Below are positions 6,440 through 16,032 of a stretch of 64,000 nt of DNA, in pieces. The stretch spans positions 1-64,000 of the forward strand of contig NZ_ALJC01000107.1 in assembly GCF_000282975.1 (NCBI RefSeq). Reading direction: 5' to 3'. Source of the stretch: Pseudomonas psychrophila HA-4 (GTDB lineage Bacteria > Pseudomonadota > Gammaproteobacteria > Pseudomonadales > Pseudomonadaceae). A program made the position numbers and the translations under genes. The notes beneath the pieces are model-generated. The model worked only from the letters and a program-made list of their open reading frames with translations. It did no database searches and was not told the DNA's origin. Positions within the stretch are counted from its first letter, which is position 1, and each line of letters opens with the position of its first letter.

Positions 6440-9166
6440 ATGCAGATGAAGAGTTCAGGTTTCACCCTCAAACCGCTCGTTGCAAGCTTGCAGCGGCATC
6501 GTTTTGTGCCGCTGTATCTGGTTGCTCTGGGGATGAGCGCAGGCCAGTTGCACGCCGCAGAAGCCAGCGCAGCCGATGACTCGGCCAATGCGGTCAGCGC
6601 TGCTGCGGTCAGCACCGATGCAACCGCCGCCCCCGCGCCTACGCAGTTGGAGCGCGTGGAAGTGACCGGCTCGGCGATTCGCCGGGTAGACGCAGAAACC
6701 GCGGTGCCCATTACCATTTTGCGCGCCGAACAACTGCGCAATGAGGGCGTAACCACCACCGCTGAAATCATGCAGCGGGTCACGGGCAACCAGTCGCTGC
6801 GTAACCCGGCCAGCTCGGTGGGTGCGGCCACAGGCGGATCAAGCTTTGCCGACATGCGCGGTATTGGCGCCAACAAGACCCTGGTGCTGCTCAACGGCCG
6901 CCGCTTGGGTAACAACGCCATCGATGGTTCGGCTGTTGACCTGAACACCATTCCTTTTGCAGCCATTGACCGGGTCGAAGTGTTGCGCGACGGCGCATCG
7001 GCTTTGTACGGCACTGATGCCATTGGCGGGGTGATCAACTTCATCACCAAAAAATCCATGACCGACGGCACCCTTTCGGTGGGCGGCGAAGGCGCTGACG
7101 CCACGGGTGGCGGTGAAAGCAAAGACCTGAGCGCCAGCTGGGGCTATGGCGACTTGGACAAAGACCGCTTTAACGTCATGGGCGTGGTCGGTTACAACAA
7201 ACAGGGCGCACTGCGGGCCAATGACCGCACCTTTGCCACCGCTTACGCTCCGGGCCGTGGCCTGGACCAAACCTCCGGGACTGCCTACCCGGCCAACTAC
7301 AGTCAGGGCGGTGTGAGCTCCAACCCGCTGTCATCCGGCAACTGCAACGGCCCTGACCTGGTTGCGCGTCAAGGCGTTTGCCGTTTCGACACACGCAATT
7401 ACATCGACTTACTGCCAGCCACCGAAAAAACCTCTTTCTTCGGCAAGGCCACCGGCAAGATCACTGACGATGACAACGTCAACCTCGAATACTTCTTTGC
7501 CCGCAACAACAACGCGACCCAAGTCGGCCCTGCGCCACTGACGGGCATGACCCTGGATCCGTCGTCGCCGTTCTTCCCGGGAAAAGGCATTACGCCTGCA
7601 TCCAGCAACCTCAATTTCGACCCTACCCAACCGATCGACTTTAACTGGCGTGAAACCGCAGCCGGGGCACGTGCCTCCAAAGACCAGAACACCAGCCAGC
7701 GCCTTGTTTTGAGCTTTGACGGTGTGGCCAAAGGCTGGGACTACAACGTCGGCGCCTCGTACAACCAGAACAAAGTGATTTCAAGCGTGACGGGCGGATA
7801 TGTCAGCGACGCGGCCATGATTGATGGCATCGCTGACGGCATCATCAACCCGTTTGGCCCGCAGACGGCTGCCGGGCAAGCACTGATTGATGCCAATCAG
7901 TACCACGGCCAGTACTCGTCCTCCGTGGGCCGGGTAACTGGGCTTGATGGCCGCATGAGCCGCGAAATTGGTGACTGGTTTGGTGCAGGTTCTGCCGGTT
8001 TGGCGATTGGCGGGGAGTTCCGTCAAGAAAAATTCCATCAGAGTTACGAGCAATACGCTGGGGATATTTCCAGCCTAGGCGTCGACCCGGATGGCAGCGT
8101 GTCAGGCGATCGCACTGTCAAGGCGGTGTACACCGAACTGAACGTGCCGGTACTGGACAGCCTCGAACTCTCGGCCGCGGTGCGTCACGACAAATACAGC
8201 GACTTTGGCAGCACCACCAATCCGAAATATTCGTTCCGCTACCAGCCGATCAAAGAACTGGTGGTGCGCGGCGCGTACAGCGAAGGCTTCCGCGCTCCGT
8301 CGCTGTATGAGCTGTACAACCCGCAATACACCACCTTCACCCAGGGTTACTACAACGATCCCAAGCTGTGCACCGGCGGCGTGGTGCAACCGGGCGGCAA
8401 CGCTGGACGTGACTGCGGCCAACAGTTTCATAACCGCACAGGCGGCAATACCTCTCTGTCGCCTGAAACAGCGCGCAACGTGACATTGGGCTTCGTTTAT
8501 CAGCCAGTGCGCAACCTGTCTATGGGGCTGGACTTCTGGTGGATTCACATCGCCAACCAGATCGCCGAGTTCCCAGAGTCCACCGTGTTTGACGATCCGA
8601 ACGCGTATGCCGATCGCTTCATCCGCAACTCTGACGGCACCCTCAACTACGTGCAAACCGGCCTCGCCAACCTGGGAACAGTCAAAACCAGCGGCGTCGA
8701 CGTGTCGCTCGACTACAAGTTCCCGAACACCCCGTATGGCCAGTTCGGCTTGGGCCTGCAAGGGACCTACGTGTCGCGCTATGACTACCAGACCACCATT
8801 GGCGGCAGCTACACGGATAAAGTCGGGCAGTTTGAAAACGACGGCATGATCTCGCGCTGGAAGCATGTACTGAGCGGCACCTGGAATCTGGGCGCCTACC
8901 GTGCAGCCTTGGTCAACCGCTTCACCAGTGGCTATGACGATTCCGACCCGGACACTCACTCACGTGTAGCGTCTTACACCCTGTGGGACATCTCGGGCGG
9001 TTACACCTTCGACAAAACCGTGGACCTGGACGTGGGCATCAAGAACATGTTTGACCGCAACCCGCCGTTCTCCAACCAATCTTACAATTTCCAGAGCGGG
9101 TACGACCCTCGTTACGCCGATCCAATGGGCCGTACTTTCTTCGCCCGTGCGACTTACCACTTCTGA
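6440..9166 (+). CDS. TonB-dependent receptor, SppR-like
   Basis: The protein of about 908 residues (start at ATG 6440; the frame is open further upstream but without a better start) has a long signal region, a TonB box near LERVEVTGSAIRR, a plug domain (MRGIGANKTLVLLNGRRLG, RVEVLRDGASALYGTDAIGGVINFITKK), then a 22-strand barrel ending in the outer-membrane signature GRTFFARATYHF. Two Cys pairs lie in extracellular-loop-like stretches (NCNGP...GVCRF and KLCTGG...RDCGQ). It sits between tonB-exbBD and a YejABEF-type importer. In P. aeruginosa the comparable pairing is SppR with SppABCD (PA2057-PA2061), linked to peptide or xenosiderophore uptake. The ligand here is unknown; a peptide is the simplest guess. 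Confidence 0.85.
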   Translation: MQMKSSGFTLKPLVASLQRHRFVPLYLVALGMSAGQLHAAEASAADDSANAVSAAAVSTDATAAPAPTQLERVEVTGSAIRRVDAETAVPITILRAEQLRNEGVTTTAEIMQRVTGNQSLRNPASSVGAATGGSSFADMRGIGANKTLVLLNGRRLGNNAIDGSAVDLNTIPFAAIDRVEVLRDGASALYGTDAIGGVINFITKKSMTDGTLSVGGEGADATGGGESKDLSASWGYGDLDKDRFNVMGVVGYNKQGALRANDRTFATAYAPGRGLDQTSGTAYPANYSQGGVSSNPLSSGNCNGPDLVARQGVCRFDTRNYIDLLPATEKTSFFGKATGKITDDDNVNLEYFFARNNNATQVGPAPLTGMTLDPSSPFFPGKGITPASSNLNFDPTQPIDFNWRETAAGARASKDQNTSQRLVLSFDGVAKGWDYNVGASYNQNKVISSVTGGYVSDAAMIDGIADGIINPFGPQTAAGQALIDANQYHGQYSSSVGRVTGLDGRMSREIGDWFGAGSAGLAIGGEFRQEKFHQSYEQYAGDISSLGVDPDGSVSGDRTVKAVYTELNVPVLDSLELSAAVRHDKYSDFGSTTNPKYSFRYQPIKELVVRGAYSEGFRAPSLYELYNPQYTTFTQGYYNDPKLCTGGVVQPGGNAGRDCGQQFHNRTGGNTSLSPETARNVTLGFVYQPVRNLSMGLDFWWIHIANQIAEFPESTVFDDPNAYADRFIRNSDGTLNYVQTGLANLGTVKTSGVDVSLDYKFPNTPYGQFGLGLQGTYVSRYDYQTTIGGSYTDKVGQFENDGMISRWKHVLSGTWNLGAYRAALVNRFTSGYDDSDPDTHSRVASYTLWDISGGYTFDKTVDLDVGIKNMFDRNPPFSNQSYNFQSGYDPRYADPMGRTFFARATYHF

Positions 9167-9174
9167 GTGATCTG

Positions 9175-9202
9175 CGGCGCGGGCCTACTCCAACCCGCGC
9201 CG
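9175..9202 (+). terminator. hairpin after the receptor gene
   Basis: CGGCGCGGG and CCCGCGCCG form a perfect nine-base stem with a ten-base loop a few bases after the receptor stop codon. A weak T-run (GATTT) follows. Confidence 0.6.
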
Positions 9203-9222
9203 ATTTAACTGCGAAATCGCGA

Positions 9223-9261
9223 CCCCACGACCTTTTAACGCGCAAGGAAGTGGGGGTTTTT
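9223..9261 (+). terminator. second terminator after the receptor gene
   Basis: CCCCAC pairs with GTGGGG and the stem is followed directly by five T. With the hairpin at 9175 it should separate transcription of the receptor from that of the importer genes, so the importer probably has its own promoter in the remaining gap, which I cannot place. Confidence 0.6.
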
Positions 9262-9304
9262 CAAAGCACTCGATGGTCAACACGCGGTACAAGGAAATCC
9301 CATC

Positions 9305-11179
9305 ATGTCTTCACTATTCCTGCCCCTGCTTCGCTCACTGCTGGTGCCCGTGCTGTCGTGCGTGTGCATCAGCGTCAGCGCCGCGCCCAGCCAGGCCATG
9401 ACGGTCTATGGCGAAGCGGCCAAATACCCCGACAATTTCCAGCACTTCGACTTTGTGAACCCCAACGCGCCCAAAGGCGGTTCGCTGAGCCGGGCATCAA
9501 TGGAAATTGGCCAGTTCAACTACATCGTTCCCTATATCGACCAGGGCACCGGCGTGGCACAGGCTGATCAATGGCTGTATTCGCCCTTGGCGTTTCGCTC
9601 ACTCGACGAGCCCTACACGGTCTACGGACTGATCGCACAAACCATGGAACGCGACCCTGACGGCCTTTGGGTACGTTTTAACCTGAACCCCAAGGCTCGC
9701 TTTGCCGATGACACACCGATCACCGCACAAGACGTGGCCTTTACCTACAACACCCTGATGACCAAAGGCAGCCTGAGCTTTCGCATGCTCTATGGCGAAG
9801 TTAAAGACATGGTCATCGAAGGCCCGTTGCAGGTTCGTTTCGACTTCAAGAACAACCAGAACCGCACCTTGGCACTGGATTTGGCCAGCATGCGGATCAT
9901 GCCGGAGCATGGGTGGAAGACCCGCGATTTTGCCAACGGTGGCGGCTTCGAACCGCCATTAGGCAGCGGCCCCTATTCGGTGTCGCAAGTGGATCCGGGG
10001 CGCAGTATCAGTTTTGAACGCAATAAAAACTGGTGGGCCAAAGACCTGCCCGTCAGCAAAGGTCTGTACAACTTCGACCGCCTGACCGTGAACTTCTACA
10101 GTGACACCGACATCGCCCGGCAACTGCTCAAGGCCGGTGCGTTTGATTACAACCGCGAGTTCTCGGCCACCGGTTTCAGCATCGGATATGACAGCCCTGT
10201 CCTGACCGACGGGCGCCTGCAACGCGGGGTCTTCGCCAAAGACAAGCCGGGCGCAGCGCAAGGCTTTGCGTTCAACTTGCAGAACCCATTCTTTGAGGAC
10301 CGCCGCGTGCGCCAAGCGTTGAGTCTGCTGTGGGACTTTGAGTGGACCAATAAACAGATGATGCGCAATTTCTATGTGCGCCAGCAGAGCTACTTTCCAA
10401 AAAGTGAAATGGCTGCCACCGCCCTGCCCGACGCCCGCGAGCTGGAAATTCTCGAACCCTTGCGCGGCAAGATCCCCGATGAGGTGTTCACCCAGGTTTA
10501 TCAGGCCCCCAAAACCGATGGCAGCGGTTATATCCGCGACAAGCAACTGCAAGCGCTGGCGCTGCTCAAAGAGGCAGGCTGGAGCCCAAAAAACAACAAA
10601 CTGGTGAACGCCCAAGGCCAGCAACTGAGCTTTACCTTTCTGGACGGTCAGGGCGGCTTTGACCGGATGATCCTGCCGTACAAACGCACCCTGGCGCAGA
10701 TCGGCATCAACATGGACATTCGCAAGATCGATTCAGCGCAGTACATCAACCGCCTCAATGCCCGTGACTACGACATGATCGTGGTCGGCTTTCCGCGCAG
10801 CGGCCAACCTATCGTCTCACCGGGCCGAGAAATGTATGACATGTACGGCTCGCGCAGCGCCACCCAGCCCGGGGCCTCCAACGCCTTTGTCCTGCGCGAT
10901 CCGGCAGTCGACACCTTGCTCGACGGGTTGGTACAGGCCAACAGCCGCGAAGAAATGGTCCATTACGCCCGCGCTCTCGACCGGGTGTTGCAGTGGGGTT
11001 ACTACATGATCCCCAACTACTACTCGGTAGGCACTCCGACCGTGTACCAAAACCGTTTCGGCCGCCCGGCACTTGAGCCCAAGTACGACGAGGGTCTGGA
11101 CACTTGGTGGGAAGTCAGCAAAACCGCGCAAACCAGTGCCGCCTCCGGCAAGGCCAGCGCACTGTTGAAGGGGAACTGA
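9305..11179 (+). CDS. peptide-binding protein, YejA/SppA-like
   Basis: The 624-residue protein has a Sec signal peptide (hydrophobic stretch 5-25, cut near SVSAAPSQA) and the family 5 solute-binding fold, with the YejA-type start AKYPDNFQHFDFVNPNAPKGG and ERDPDGLWVRFNLNPKARFADDTPITAQDV. This family takes up oligopeptides; YejA binds microcin C in E. coli and the NppA and SppA proteins act in P. aeruginosa peptide and peptidyl-antibiotic uptake. It is the first gene of a four-gene operon; the permease starts two bases after its stop. ATG follows AAGGAAATCCC. Confidence 0.88.
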   Translation: MSSLFLPLLRSLLVPVLSCVCISVSAAPSQAMTVYGEAAKYPDNFQHFDFVNPNAPKGGSLSRASMEIGQFNYIVPYIDQGTGVAQADQWLYSPLAFRSLDEPYTVYGLIAQTMERDPDGLWVRFNLNPKARFADDTPITAQDVAFTYNTLMTKGSLSFRMLYGEVKDMVIEGPLQVRFDFKNNQNRTLALDLASMRIMPEHGWKTRDFANGGGFEPPLGSGPYSVSQVDPGRSISFERNKNWWAKDLPVSKGLYNFDRLTVNFYSDTDIARQLLKAGAFDYNREFSATGFSIGYDSPVLTDGRLQRGVFAKDKPGAAQGFAFNLQNPFFEDRRVRQALSLLWDFEWTNKQMMRNFYVRQQSYFPKSEMAATALPDARELEILEPLRGKIPDEVFTQVYQAPKTDGSGYIRDKQLQALALLKEAGWSPKNNKLVNAQGQQLSFTFLDGQGGFDRMILPYKRTLAQIGINMDIRKIDSAQYINRLNARDYDMIVVGFPRSGQPIVSPGREMYDMYGSRSATQPGASNAFVLRDPAVDTLLDGLVQANSREEMVHYARALDRVLQWGYYMIPNYYSVGTPTVYQNRFGRPALEPKYDEGLDTWWEVSKTAQTSAASGKASALLKGN

Positions 11180-11180
11180 G

Positions 11181-12251
11181 ATGCTGCATTACATCAGTCG
11201 TCGCTTATTGCTCATCATCCCCACCTTACTGTGCATTTTAGTGGTCAACTTTTTAATTGTGCAGGCCGCCCCCGGTGGCCCGGTGGACCAAGCCATTGCC
11301 CGTTTGCAGGGTTTGAGTGGCGCCTCGGTCGGCGGTGGTGGCGGCGAAATGGCCGCCCACAGTGCCGGTGCTAGCCGCAGCAGCCGGGGCCTGGACCCGG
11401 CGTTGATCGAAGAAATCACCAAGCACTACGGTTTCGACAAACCCATGCATGAACGCTTGTGGCTGATGCTCAAGAACTACGCGCAACTGGATTTTGGGAA
11501 CAGCTTTTTTCGCGGTTCCTCAGTCACTGACCTGATTCTGCAGAAGCTACCGGTGACCATTTCGCTGGGGTTCTGGGCCACCCTTATCACCTACCTGATC
11601 TCGATTCCGCTGGGCATCCGCAAGGCGATTCACAACGGCAGCGCGTTTGATATGTGGACCAGCACCGCGATCATCATTGGCTATGCCATGCCCGCGTTTC
11701 TGTTCGCCATTTTGCTGATTGTGGTGTTCGCAGGCGGCAGTTACGTGAGCTGGTTTCCGATTCAGGGGCTGGTGTCAGATGACTTCGACAGCCTGGGCTT
11801 TTTCGGCAAGATCGCAGACTACCTGTGGCACATGGTGTTGCCGGTCAGCGCACTGGTCATCGGCGGCTTCGCCACGTTGACCATCCTCACCAAAAACAGT
11901 TTTCTCAATGAGATCAGCCGCCAATACGTGGTCACTGCCAGGGCCAAAGGCCTGACTGAACAGCGCGTGCTCTACGGGCACGTACTGCGCAACGCCATGT
12001 TGCTGGTGGTGGCCGGGATTCCTCAGGCGCTGATCGAGGTGTTTTTCGCAGGGTCCCTGCTGATCGAAACCATCTTCAACCTCGACGGTATTGGCCGCAT
12101 GAGCTACGAAGCGGCCGTGTCACGCGACTACCCGGTGGTGTTCGGCACGTTGTTCCTGTTCACGTTATTCGGGCTGCTGATCAAACTGATCGGCGACATT
12201 TGCTACACCCTGCTCGACCCCCGTATCGACTTCTCGGCGAGGACTGCCTGA
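11181..12251 (+). CDS. peptide ABC permease, YejB/SppB-like
   Basis: The 356-residue inner-membrane protein has the DppB/OppB fold with an N-terminal helix (LLLIIPTLLCILVVNFLIVQ) and the YejB signature PGGPVDQAIARLQG. The cytoplasmic EAA loop is present (ARAKGLTEQRVLYGHVLRNA). It forms the channel with the next gene, whose ATG overlaps this stop (TGATG). The 60-residue insertion after PGGPVDQ, rich in Gly and Ser, is typical of the YejB branch. Confidence 0.88.
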   Translation: MLHYISRRLLLIIPTLLCILVVNFLIVQAAPGGPVDQAIARLQGLSGASVGGGGGEMAAHSAGASRSSRGLDPALIEEITKHYGFDKPMHERLWLMLKNYAQLDFGNSFFRGSSVTDLILQKLPVTISLGFWATLITYLISIPLGIRKAIHNGSAFDMWTSTAIIIGYAMPAFLFAILLIVVFAGGSYVSWFPIQGLVSDDFDSLGFFGKIADYLWHMVLPVSALVIGGFATLTILTKNSFLNEISRQYVVTARAKGLTEQRVLYGHVLRNAMLLVVAGIPQALIEVFFAGSLLIETIFNLDGIGRMSYEAAVSRDYPVVFGTLFLFTLFGLLIKLIGDICYTLLDPRIDFSARTA

Positions 12252-13273
12252 TGTTTACCCTTTCTCCACTGGGCCGTCGCCGCCTCGCTCACTTCAAGGC
12301 CAATCGCCGTGGCTGGTGGTCGCTGTGGCTGTTTATCGGTCTGTTCGTGGTGTGCCTGGGCGGCGAATTGATCGCCAACGACAAGCCGTTGGCGGTGCAT
12401 TACAACGACCATTGGTACTTTCCGATTGTGTCTCACCACACCGAAACCGACTTCGGCGGCGAACTGCCCTTCGAGCCCGATTACCGCAGCGATTACGTGC
12501 GCAAGCTGATTGCAGATCAAGGCGGCTGGATGCTCTTCGCTCCCATCCCGTTCAGCTACGATACCGTTAACTACGACCTGAAAGAGCCCGCCCCCAGCCC
12601 TCCGAGCGCGAGTAACTGGCTGGGCACCGATGAGCAGGCCCGCGATGTGCTGGCAAGGGTGATCTTCGGCGCACGGATTTCTATTCTATTTGCGCTGATC
12701 CTCACCGCTATCAGCGCCTTGATAGGAATTACCGCCGGGGCCTTGCAGGGCTTCTATGGCGGCTTCGTAGACCTGATCGGCCAGCGCGTGCAAGAAGTCT
12801 GGGCCGGGCTGCCGGTGCTGTATTTGCTGATCATTTTGTCGGGGTTCGTGGCCCCAAGTTTTTGGTGGCTGCTGGGGATCATGGCGCTGTTCAGCTGGCT
12901 GGCGCTGGTGGACGTAGTGCGTGCCGAATTCTTGCGCGGGCGCAATCTGGAGTACGTGAAAGCCGCACGGGCATTGGGTCTGACTAATGGCGCATTAATG
13001 CGTAGGCACATTCTGCCCAACGCCATGACCTCGACCCTGACCTACTTGCCATTCATTTTGACCGGTGCAATCGCCACCCTCACCGCCCTCGATTTCCTAG
13101 GCTTCGGCATGCCGCCGGGCACCGCCTCGCTAGGCGAGTTAATCGGCCAGGCCAAACGCAATTTGCAAGCCCCGTGGCTGGGCCTGACAGCGTTCTGTGC
13201 GCTGGCATTGATTTTGTCGTTACTGGTATTTATCGGCGAAGCCTGCCGCGATGCTTTTGATCCTCGGAGCTGA
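12251..13273 (+). CDS. peptide ABC permease, YejE/SppC-like
   Basis: The 340-residue protein is the second permease. After an N-terminal helix (WWSLWLFIGLFVVCLGGELIA) comes the large periplasmic insertion of the YejE branch with RSDYVRKLIADQGGWMLFAPIPFSYDTVN, then the core helices and the EAA loop EYVKAARALGLTNGALMRR. ATG 12251 overlaps the previous stop; the frame is open 51 bases further up inside yejB but that start is not needed. It ends one base before the ATPase ATG. Confidence 0.88.
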   Translation: MFTLSPLGRRRLAHFKANRRGWWSLWLFIGLFVVCLGGELIANDKPLAVHYNDHWYFPIVSHHTETDFGGELPFEPDYRSDYVRKLIADQGGWMLFAPIPFSYDTVNYDLKEPAPSPPSASNWLGTDEQARDVLARVIFGARISILFALILTAISALIGITAGALQGFYGGFVDLIGQRVQEVWAGLPVLYLLIILSGFVAPSFWWLLGIMALFSWLALVDVVRAEFLRGRNLEYVKAARALGLTNGALMRRHILPNAMTSTLTYLPFILTGAIATLTALDFLGFGMPPGTASLGELIGQAKRNLQAPWLGLTAFCALALILSLLVFIGEACRDAFDPRS

Positions 13274-13274
13274 C

Positions 13275-14891
13275 ATGAACGACACACTGATTGAAATACG
13301 TAACTTGCGTGTGGGTTTCGGCGGACGAGAAGTCGTGCACGGGCTCAACCTCGACATCCGCCGTGGCGAATGCCTGGCGCTGGTCGGAGAGTCGGGATCG
13401 GGCAAATCCGTGACCGCGCACTCGATCCTGCGCCTGCTGCCCGGCAAAGATGTGCAGACCCAAGGCAGCATTCGCTATGACGGTACGGACCTGGTCAACG
13501 CCAGCGACAGCCAGTTGCGCAGCTTGCGCGGCAACCGCATCGCGATGATTTTTCAGGAGCCTATGACCTCACTCAACCCGCTGCACACCGTGCAAAAGCA
13601 AATCAGCGAAATACTCGTCACTCACAAGGGTCTGAAAAACCGCGCCGCCCGTGAGCGCACCCTGGAGTTGCTGAATCTGGTGGGCATACGCGACCCGGAA
13701 AAACGCCTTAATGCCTATCCGCATCAATTGTCCGGCGGCCAACGGCAACGGGTAATGATCGCCATGGCGCTGGCCAACGAGCCAGAGTTATTGATTGCTG
13801 ACGAACCGACCACCGCGCTGGACGTCACGGTGCAGCAAAAAATCCTCGAGCTGCTGATCGACCTGCAACAGCGTCTGGGCATGTCGTTGTTATTAATCAG
13901 CCATGACCTCAACTTGGTGCGCAAAATCGCTCAGCGGGTGTGTGTGATGCGCGCAGGCGAGATCGTCGAGCAAGCCACTTGCGAAGATCTGTTTCGCACC
14001 CCGCTGCACCCTTACAGCCGCATGCTGATCGAAGCCGAGCCCAGCGGCAGCCCGGTGCCTTGCGACTACCGGCATAACCTCTTAGAAGTCGACAACCTGA
14101 AAGTCTGGTTCCCCCTGCCCAAACCGCTATTCAGCCGCGAGCGGCATTACGTCAAAGCGGTGGATGGGGTCAGTTTTGAGCTAAAAAAGGGCAAGACCCT
14201 CGGCATTGTCGGCGAATCCGGCTCGGGTAAATCGACCCTGGGGCAGGCGATCGTGCGGCTGGTGGATTCGCAGGGCGAGATTCGCTTTGGTAACAAACAA
14301 CTCAATATGCTCAGCCAAGACCTATTGCGCCCGCTGCGGCGACAAATGCAGGTGGTGTTTCAAGACCCATTTGGCAGTTTGAGCCCGCGCATGTCGGTGC
14401 AACAGATCATCAGCGAAGGGTTGCAGGCCCATGACATCGGCACCGTGCAAGAGCGTGAAGACGCGGTGATTCGCGTGCTGCAAGAAGTCGGGCTCGACCC
14501 CGAAAGTCGGCACCGCTACCCGCACGAATTCTCGGGAGGCCAGCGTCAGCGCATCTCCATTGCCCGCGCCCTGATCATGGAGCCAGCGTTGATTTTGCTC
14601 GACGAACCGACCTCGGCGCTGGACCGCACTGTGCAAAAACAAGTGGTCGATTTGTTGCGTGACTTACAAGCCCGGCATGGCCTGACCTACCTATTTATCA
14701 GCCACGACCTGGCGGTGGTGCATGCACTGGCTCACGACATGATCGTCATCAAGGACGGCAAAGTGGTGGAGCAAGGCGATGCGCAGTCGATCTTCGACAG
14801 CCCGCAGCATCCGTATACCCAAGAATTGTTGCAGGCCAGTAGTTTGAAGACGGTGCACCCAAGTTTGACGCTGGCATCGGGGGTGGCTTAG
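13275..14891 (+). CDS. double ATPase of peptide importer, YejF/SppD-like
   Basis: The protein of 538 residues carries two complete nucleotide-binding domains in one chain. Each has Walker A (GESGSGKSVTA and GESGSGKSTLG), a signature (LSGGQRQR and FSGGQRQR), Walker B (LLIADEPTTALD and LILLDEPTSALD) and H-loop (ISHD). The end of each half has the oligopeptide-transporter C-terminal region (HPYSRMLI, HPYTQELL). One protein of this kind energises the YejB/YejE channel. ATG 13275 lies one base after the yejE stop with a CGGAG site; an upstream in-frame ATG at 13251 is inside yejE. It closes the operon; an inverted REP pair follows. Confidence 0.9.
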   Translation: MNDTLIEIRNLRVGFGGREVVHGLNLDIRRGECLALVGESGSGKSVTAHSILRLLPGKDVQTQGSIRYDGTDLVNASDSQLRSLRGNRIAMIFQEPMTSLNPLHTVQKQISEILVTHKGLKNRAARERTLELLNLVGIRDPEKRLNAYPHQLSGGQRQRVMIAMALANEPELLIADEPTTALDVTVQQKILELLIDLQQRLGMSLLLISHDLNLVRKIAQRVCVMRAGEIVEQATCEDLFRTPLHPYSRMLIEAEPSGSPVPCDYRHNLLEVDNLKVWFPLPKPLFSRERHYVKAVDGVSFELKKGKTLGIVGESGSGKSTLGQAIVRLVDSQGEIRFGNKQLNMLSQDLLRPLRRQMQVVFQDPFGSLSPRMSVQQIISEGLQAHDIGTVQEREDAVIRVLQEVGLDPESRHRYPHEFSGGQRQRISIARALIMEPALILLDEPTSALDRTVQKQVVDLLRDLQARHGLTYLFISHDLAVVHALAHDMIVIKDGKVVEQGDAQSIFDSPQHPYTQELLQASSLKTVHPSLTLASGVA

Positions 14892-15038
14892 CCCTCACCC
14901 CAGCCCTCTCCCGGCGGGAGAGGGAGCTTTACCGAGTTAATTTCATGTGCAGCGCACTGCTTAGAGACCGCACAAAATCTAAAGCATCCCCCAATCGGTT
15001 CCTTCTCCCTCCGGGAGAGGGCTAGGGTGAGGGTTTTT
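14892..15038. repeat. inverted REP-like pair
   Basis: Two hairpin-forming units face each other: 14892-14927 (CCCTCACCCCAGCCCTCTCC and then CGGCGGGAGAGGGAGC) and about 14982-15033. Their outer 21-base arms are complementary with one mismatch, so the pair could fold as one large hairpin, and five T follow. The right unit, including the string AATCGGTTCC, recurs inverted at 39948-39996. It likely ends the importer transcript. Confidence 0.75.
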
Positions 15039-15151
15039 CAATGCCCATATATACCCAAAGGAAATATCTAAATCATTTTATATTCTTTTTTAAAAGCTAA
15101 TTTTCCTGCAAGACTCTCGTCATAAATCTTCTAACTCATGATGAGAACGAC

Positions 15152-15958
15152 ATGAAAAAACTCACTGCCCTCACCGCTCTGACGTTGGCTGTTTTGTCGG
15201 GTCTGGCCCACGCTGACCGTCTGGATGACATCAAAAAGTCTGGCGTTCTGCGCGTAGCTTCGTTTGACAGCAACCCGCCCTTTGGTTTTGTTGACGCTAA
15301 AAGCAAGCAGATCGAAGGCTTGGACGTGGACTACGCCAAGGCCATTGCCGACAAACTAGGCGTGAAACTGCAACTACAACCGACCAACCCAGCCAACCGT
15401 GTTCCCTTGCTGGTCGCGAACAAGGTTGACCTGGTGCTGGCGAACTTCACCATCACCCCGGAGCGCGCCGAGCAGGTGAATTTCAGCATTCCGTATTTCG
15501 CCTCGGGTCAACAGTTCATCGTTAAGAAAGGCACCCTCAAATCCGAGGCTGATCTAAACACATGGCGCGTAGGCGTCGACAAAGGCACGGTCAACGAAGG
15601 TGTGCTGCGCGAGAAGTTTCCGGGCGCTAAAGTGGTTGCCTACGATGACACCCCGTTCGCCTTCACTGCCCTGCGCAACGGCAACGTTCAAGCCATTACG
15701 CAGGACGGTCCAAAACTGATCGGTTTGCTGGCCAATGTGCCGGACAAAGACAAATACGAAGTCCCGCCGTTCACCATCTCCAATGACCTGATCGGCGTCG
15801 GCATTCCAAAAGGTGAAGCGCGCTTGACCGACGTGGTCAACGAAACCCTTACCGAGCTTGAAGCAGACGGCAAGGCACAAGGCATTTATGACGCGTGGTT
15901 CGGCCCAACCACCAAAACCCCGCTGACCCGCCTGTACAAAATCGGCGACAAAAGCTAA
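15152..15958 (+). CDS. amino-acid ABC transporter binding protein
   Basis: The 268-residue protein has a clear signal peptide (MKKLTALTALTLAVLSGLAHA) and the family 3 solute-binding fold: GVLRVASFDSNPPFGFVD, the motif GLDVDYAKAIADKLGVKL, VDLVLANFTITPERAEQVNFSIPY and GVDKGT. The family binds polar amino acids in the periplasm; I cannot name the substrate. Two permease genes follow, but no ATPase gene is beside them. Confidence 0.88.
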   Translation: MKKLTALTALTLAVLSGLAHADRLDDIKKSGVLRVASFDSNPPFGFVDAKSKQIEGLDVDYAKAIADKLGVKLQLQPTNPANRVPLLVANKVDLVLANFTITPERAEQVNFSIPYFASGQQFIVKKGTLKSEADLNTWRVGVDKGTVNEGVLREKFPGAKVVAYDDTPFAFTALRNGNVQAITQDGPKLIGLLANVPDKDKYEVPPFTISNDLIGVGIPKGEARLTDVVNETLTELEADGKAQGIYDAWFGPTTKTPLTRLYKIGDKS

Positions 15959-16032
15959 ATCGGTGTAGCAAGACCCTCTAACCCGTCACGGTCAACCGGA
16001 CGGGTTTGTTTGTTTCTGGATGGACGCTGTTT

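Noticed and set aside
8102..8959. 285-codon minus-strand frame inside the SppR-like receptor gene
   Set aside because: Antisense shadow of a clear receptor gene; sequence has no domain and no start signal.
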